A stretch of DNA of 10,269 nt, from assembly GCA_009787035.1 (NCBI GenBank), contig WRGV01000033.1, positions 1-10,269 of the forward strand. Reading direction: 5' to 3'. The notes under the pieces were generated by a model. The model made no database searches. It had not been told where the DNA came from and worked only from the letters and a program-made list of their open reading frames with translations. This document shows positions 6,503 through 10,269 of the stretch, piece after piece. Made by a program: the position numbers and the translations under genes. This DNA comes from Propionibacteriaceae bacterium. Lineage in GTDB: Bacteria > Actinomycetota > Actinomycetes > Propionibacteriales > Propionibacteriaceae. The stretch's first letter is position 1. Every line of letters starts with the position of its first letter.

Positions 6503-9500
6503 TCAGCCCGCGGTCTCCCCAGACCTCGTCCGGGCTCTGCGGACGAGCGCGACTGCCAGAAGACACAACCCGGACAGCAGCGCCAGTCCCGCGCCCATCG
6601 CACCGGTGCTGTCGATCGGCGTTCCGCCGGTGGGTGCGCTGTGTGTCGTGGTGGGTACGCTCAGTTGGGTTTGGACGGTGGCGGTTGGGGTGCCGTTGGG
6701 CGCGGTTTGGGTGACGGTGATCTGGTGTTGTCCACCCGTGAAGGGTTGGTCGGCCTGGCAGGTCCAGGTGCCGTCGGTGTTCACGGTGGTGGTGCAGACC
6801 GGGTTGCCGGAGTCTTTCACGGCCACGGAGTAGCCGGGTTCCCCGGTACCGGAGAACACGGGCCTTGTGCCGGGTGTGGTGTCGACCGGGTTGACGGACA
6901 CATCTGCCGCGGGGACCGACACGGTCTGTTTGGCCGGTGTGGTCGGGTTGCCAGACGGGTCGGTCTGCGTGGCGGTCAGGGAGTAGTCCCCTGCGGTGAG
7001 ACGCGTATTGGAGATACAACTCCAGGTGCCGTCGTCTTTCACATCGGTCTCACACAGGGTGCCGGTGGCGCCGGTGACGGTGACGTGGAAGCCGGGTTCC
7101 CCGGTTCCCGATAGGACAGGTCGGGCACCACTCGCTGGGTTGGTGACCGGGTCGAGGACGACTTGTGTGACGGGGACGGCGATGTTGCGTGCGACCGAGG
7201 GTGACATGACCCCGGTGGAGCTGGTCTGCAGCGCGGTCACGGTGTGGTCGCCGCCGCCGAGCTTCACCGACGAGGTGCAGGTCCAGGTGCCGTCGGATCC
7301 GACAGTCGCGGTGCACAGAGGCGTGGTGCCATCCATCACGGTGACTTGGTAGCCGGGTTGTCCGGTGCCGCTGACTTTCGGCACCCCGCCCGGCGGCACG
7401 AGGGTGACCGAGTCGATCACCAGGGAGTTGGTGCGGCTGGCTTGTTGGGTTTGTTGGGCGGTGGCGCCACTCGGGCTGGTGGCGGTCGCATGGATGCTGT
7501 TCCCGTCCGCCACCGGTGTTGTGGGTGTGCAACTGAAGTTCCCCTGCGCATCCGCGGTCACAGCCTCGCAGCCCGGGATCGGATTCCCGTTGCTATCGGT
7601 GATCTGCACCGTGACACCCGGATCTGTCGTCCCGGTGATGCTGGTTCCGTCGCTCGGGTTCAAGGTGAGCGGCGGCGGTGCGGTATCGACAGTGAACGTG
7701 GACGGGGATGGGTCAGACGCATTCCCGGCCGGATCGGTTTGCACGGCGGTGACGGAGTGCGGCCCATCGGGCAGTGTCACCGTAGAGGTGCAGGTCCAGG
7801 TGTTGTCGGGTTGCACGGTCGCCTCGCAGAGCAGGGTGCCGCCTTCCACGATGGTCACGGTTGCTCCGGGTTCCCCGGTGCCGGTGAACACGGGTTTCGG
7901 CTGCCCGGTCGTCCCGCCCGGGGCGGGCGCGGTGATGACCGGCGGGTCCGGATTGTGGGCATCCACGGCGAACGTGACCGATGGTGACGGGTCGGACTGG
8001 TTCCCGGCCGCATCCTGCTGTGTCGCAGTGATGGTGTGGGTGCCGTCTGTGAGCTCAGTCTCCGGCGTGCAGGCCCACTGCCCGTCCGCGGCCACATCCG
8101 CCTCACACAGCACATTCCCACCCTCGGTGACCACGACATGCGCCAACGGTTCCCCGGTGCCGGAGATGGCCGGTGTCGGATCGGTCAGAGTACTGCCCGA
8201 AGCTGGGCCGGTGATGGCAGGGGGTGCGGGCTTGTCCGCGTCCACGGCGAACGTGACCGGCGTGGATGGCCCGGACTGGTTCCCAGCCCGGTCGGTCTGT
8301 TTCGCGGTGATCGTGTGATCCCCATTGTCCAGGGCTTGGGTGGGGACACACGTCCAGGTGCCATCAGCCCCGACCGTCGCCGTACACACAGTCGCCCCAT
8401 TCTCGGTCACAACCAAGCTGGCACCCGCCTCACCGGTCCCGGAGATCGTGGGCCGGTTCTGAGCGATGACCGCACCCGCGGCCGGGCCCGTGACCACAGG
8501 CGGAGCCGGAGCCTGCGTATCAACCGTGAACGACACCGTCGCATCCGGCGACGCGTTGCCGGCGTCGTCGGTCTGATTCGCCGTCAACGTGTTCGCACCC
8601 TCAGGCAACGAGATCACCGGAGTGCAGGTCCAGTGGCCGTTGCCGTCCACATCCGCCCCGCACACCACCTCACCGCTCTCGTCGTACACGACCAAGTGCG
8701 CGTTCGCCTCACCGGTCCCGCTGATCGCGGGAGTCGGGTTGTTGGTGAACGACCCGGGCGCCGGGGCGGTAAAGACCGGTGCGGCCGGCGGCTGGGTATC
8801 GACCAGGAAGGTCACCGACGGCGATGCGTCGGATCGGTTCTGGGCAGCATCGGTCTGACTGGCCGTGATCGTGTGCTGGCCCTCGGACAGCGCAGTGGTG
8901 GGTGTGCACGACCACGCACCCGTGCTGGTGACATCGGCCTCGCACACCTTTGACGCGCCCTCCCACACCGTCACATGGGCATGCGGTTCGCCGACCCCGA
9001 CGATCACAGGCTGCTTCCCCACGGAGTCTCCAGCACTCGGGCTGCTGATAGATGGCGCGGCGGGCTTGACCGAATCCACCGTGAACGTCGTCTGCGCCGT
9101 CCCCGACGACAACCCAGCCAGATCGGTCTGCATCGCCGAAAACGTGTGGGAACCCTGATCCAGCGCATCATCCGGCGTGCACGACCAGGTGCCGTTCGTC
9201 AACACGTCGGTCTGACAGATGGTCTTCGTGCCCTCCGTCACCACCACATGCGCATTCGCCTCGCCCGTACCCGTCACCGGAGGCTTCACCTGATTCGTCA
9301 ACGAACCGTCCGCCGGCGTCAAGATCTCCGGATTGGCCGGCGGCGTCGTGTCGATCGTGAACGACACCTGGTTCGACGGATCCGATCCGATACCGACATC
9401 GTCAGTCTGTGTCGCCGTGATCGTGTAAGGCCCATCGGGCAACACCGTCGCCGGAGTGCACGACCACGAACCATTCGCCACAACATCGGCCTCGCACACC

Positions 9501-10269
9501 TGCTGGCCACCCGTCGTGGTCACCACGACATGCGAACCCGACTCCCCCGTGCCGGTCACACTCGGCTGACCAGTGGCCACGATCTGCCCATTGCTCGGTC
9601 CCGTAATCGACGGCGGGTCAGGAATATGCGAATCCACCGTGAACGTCACGGCTGTGGACACGTCCGACTCATTGGCCGCCGCATCCGTCTGCTGAGCGGT
9701 GATCGTATGCGAACCATCCGGCAACGCCGCCGCCGGCGTACACGACCACGACCCATCGTCAGCCACATCAGCCTGGCACAGCGGGGCGTCCACACCTTGT
9801 TCGGACACCACCACATGCGCACCCGGCTCACCCGTCCCCCGGATCGGCGGCGTCGAACCAGCCCGGCCGTTGTTCGTCGGCCAGGTGATCTGCGGCGGAT
9901 CAGGCGCACCCGTATCCACCGTGAACGACACCGCATCGGAGGCGTCGGACTGGTTGCCGACCGCATCCGTCGCCGTCGCGGTGATCGTGTAGGTGCCGTC
10001 GTCGAGTCCGGATGTCGGTGCGCACGACCAGTTGCCGTTGTCATCGGCATCCGCGCTGCACAGCGTGGCATTGGCGGCCTTGACGACCACGTGCGAGTCG
10101 GGTTCTGCGGTGCCGTGGATGGTTGGCTGGGTGTTGGAGGTGACGGTGCCGTCGGTGGGACCGGTGATGACCGGCGGGTCGGGCGGTTCGGCGTCGACGG
10201 TCAGCTCGGCCTCGCCGGGCGACGAGATCGCGTACAGACCGGTGATGTTGTCCAGGCCGATGGAGTAGT
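6503..10269 (-). CDS. Large cell-surface protein with tandem Ig-like repeats, N-terminus outside window
   Basis: The frame is open from the right edge to the stop at 6505-6503, giving 1254 whole residues of a longer protein. The first 22 (with YSIGLDNITG) are the end of another domain. Then come 13 consecutive Ig-like beta-sandwich domains resembling bacterial Ig (Big) families of adhesins. Typical marks are TVDxxxPxxP, a central SGTGEPGAHVVV-like turn, a C-x11-C unit ending in GxWSC, and DGxHTITAxQTDxAGN. A linker (TTHSAPTGGTPIDSTG) leads to one hydrophobic helix (6604-6542) and a basic tail, RRARTRSGETAG. This is the layout of a Gram-positive wall- or membrane-anchored stalk, but a standard LPXTG is absent. 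The role is probably adhesion or cell-envelope display, with any binding domain in the missing N-terminal part; the ligand is unknown. The stop lies 6 bases from the convergent GH13 stop. Confidence 0.9.
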   Translation of the reverse strand, partial: YSIGLDNITGLYAISSPGEAELTVDAEPPDPPVITGPTDGTVTSNTQPTIHGTAEPDSHVVVKAANATLCSADADDNGNWSCAPTSGLDDGTYTITATATDAVGNQSDASDAVSFTVDTGAPDPPQITWPTNNGRAGSTPPIRGTGEPGAHVVVSEQGVDAPLCQADVADDGSWSCTPAAALPDGSHTITAQQTDAAANESDVSTAVTFTVDSHIPDPPSITGPSNGQIVATGQPSVTGTGESGSHVVVTTTGGQQVCEADVVANGSWSCTPATVLPDGPYTITATQTDDVGIGSDPSNQVSFTIDTTPPANPEILTPADGSLTNQVKPPVTGTGEANAHVVVTEGTKTICQTDVLTNGTWSCTPDDALDQGSHTFSAMQTDLAGLSSGTAQTTFTVDSVKPAAPSISSPSAGDSVGKQPVIVGVGEPHAHVTVWEGASKVCEADVTSTGAWSCTPTTALSEGQHTITASQTDAAQNRSDASPSVTFLVDTQPPAAPVFTAPAPGSFTNNPTPAISGTGEANAHLVVYDESGEVVCGADVDGNGHWTCTPVISLPEGANTLTANQTDDAGNASPDATVSFTVDTQAPAPPVVTGPAAGAVIAQNRPTISGTGEAGASLVVTENGATVCTATVGADGTWTCVPTQALDNGDHTITAKQTDRAGNQSGPSTPVTFAVDADKPAPPAITGPASGSTLTDPTPAISGTGEPLAHVVVTEGGNVLCEADVAADGQWACTPETELTDGTHTITATQQDAAGNQSDPSPSVTFAVDAHNPDPPVITAPAPGGTTGQPKPVFTGTGEPGATVTIVEGGTLLCEATVQPDNTWTCTSTVTLPDGPHSVTAVQTDPAGNASDPSPSTFTVDTAPPPLTLNPSDGTSITGTTDPGVTVQITDSNGNPIPGCEAVTADAQGNFSCTPTTPVADGNSIHATATSPSGATAQQTQQASRTNSLVIDSVTLVPPGGVPKVSGTGQPGYQVTVMDGTTPLCTATVGSDGTWTCTSSVKLGGGDHTVTALQTSSTGVMSPSVARNIAVPVTQVVLDPVTNPASGARPVLSGTGEPGFHVTVTGATGTLCETDVKDDGTWSCISNTRLTAGDYSLTATQTDPSGNPTTPAKQTVSVPAADVSVNPVDTTPGTRPVFSGTGEPGYSVAVKDSGNPVCTTTVNTDGTWTCQADQPFTGGQHQITVTQTAPNGTPTATVQTQLSVPTTTHSAPTGGTPIDSTGAMGAGLALLSGLCLLAVALVRRARTRSGETAG
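6525..6547 (+). terminator. Inverted repeat, possible terminator of the GH13 gene
   Basis: CTCGTCCG (6525-6532) and CGGACGAG (6540-6547) are perfect 8-bp arms with a 7-base loop, 28 bases after the GH13 stop. There is no T-tract, which is frequent in actinobacterial terminators but makes the call uncertain. The repeat lies inside the coding sequence for the basic tail of the opposite-strand surface protein. Confidence 0.35.
6650..7693 (-). repeat. Ig-like repeats 10-13 (divergent and short type B)
   Basis: Membrane-proximal units: 7693-7427 (repeat 10), 7426-7169, 7168-6908 and 6907-6650. Repeat 10 lacks part of the first strands and has 12 rather than 11 residues between its Cys. Repeats 11-13 are 86-87 residues long, lack the VDxxxPxxP box and instead begin with a V(I/L)D or VNP segment before a PGTRPVFSGTGEPGY-like stretch. 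They keep the Cys pair and GTWTC/GTWSC. They are likely stalk domains next to the membrane. Confidence 0.75.
7694..10201 (-). repeat. Ig-like repeats 1-9 (type A, 92-94 residues each)
   Basis: Nine tandem units inside the surface protein gene, read right to left: 10201-9923, 9922-9641, 9640-9359, 9358-9083, 9082-8807, 8806-8528, 8527-8249, 8248-7970 and 7969-7694. Each starts with a (T/A/L)(V/I)D box and a Pro-rich segment and ends in a (V/T/S)(S/T)F-type strand. Each has the two Cys with 11 residues between them. The units differ in sequence (for example the TGEPGAH turn varies as TGEANAH, TGEAGAS or TGESGSH), so this is an old array rather than a fresh expansion. Boundaries are by eye. Confidence 0.85.

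Noticed and set aside
7365..8318. Plus-strand open frames opposite the Ig repeats (e.g. 317 residues)
   Set aside because: They repeat with the period of the Ig units because they are the complement of them. The minus frame has the Ig motifs and an anchor.
6650..10201. Regular repeats as a possible CRISPR array or satellite DNA
   Set aside because: Units of about 260-280 bases are diverged in bases but conserved as protein domains in one open frame.

Overview
The window comes from a high-GC bacterium, most likely an actinomycete (Actinomycetota). Signs of this are the strongly G/C-biased third codon positions, GTG starts, a long-form actinobacterial-type Hpf, -10 elements of the TANNNT kind, and a Cys-paired Ig-repeat surface protein with an Arg-rich membrane tail. 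I cannot name the genus from sequence alone.

Left half (1-3594), all on the minus strand, read from right to left: amrB (MEMO1 family), amrA (AMMECR1 family), amrS (radical SAM), hpf (ribosome hibernation factor) and the start of gatC (Asp/Glu-tRNA amidotransferase subunit C), which leaves the window at base 1. amrB, amrA and amrS overlap (14 and 4 bases) and form a compact AmmeMemoRadiSam operon. This three-gene set is widely conserved, but its reaction is not established in bacteria. The hpf-gatC gap carries an imperfect duplicated unit with a 35-base core.

Middle (3595-6496): a divergent intergenic region of about 298 bases leads into two plus-strand genes. The first is a 12-helix MFS transporter of drug-efflux type. 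The second, 48 bases later, is a cytoplasmic GH13 (alpha-amylase family) glycosidase with all catalytic residues present. The glycosidase may be transcribed leaderless from a -10 box that lies inside a small inverted repeat.

Right part (6503-10269), minus strand: a large surface protein without its N-terminus. It has at least 13 tandem Ig-like domains (1254 residues visible), each with a Cys pair at fixed spacing, followed by a short linker, one transmembrane helix and a basic tail. It converges on the glycosidase with only 6 bases between the stop codons. Codon and strand composition changes visibly along the repeat array, which suggests blocks of different history. No RNA genes, insertion sequences or CRISPR arrays were seen.
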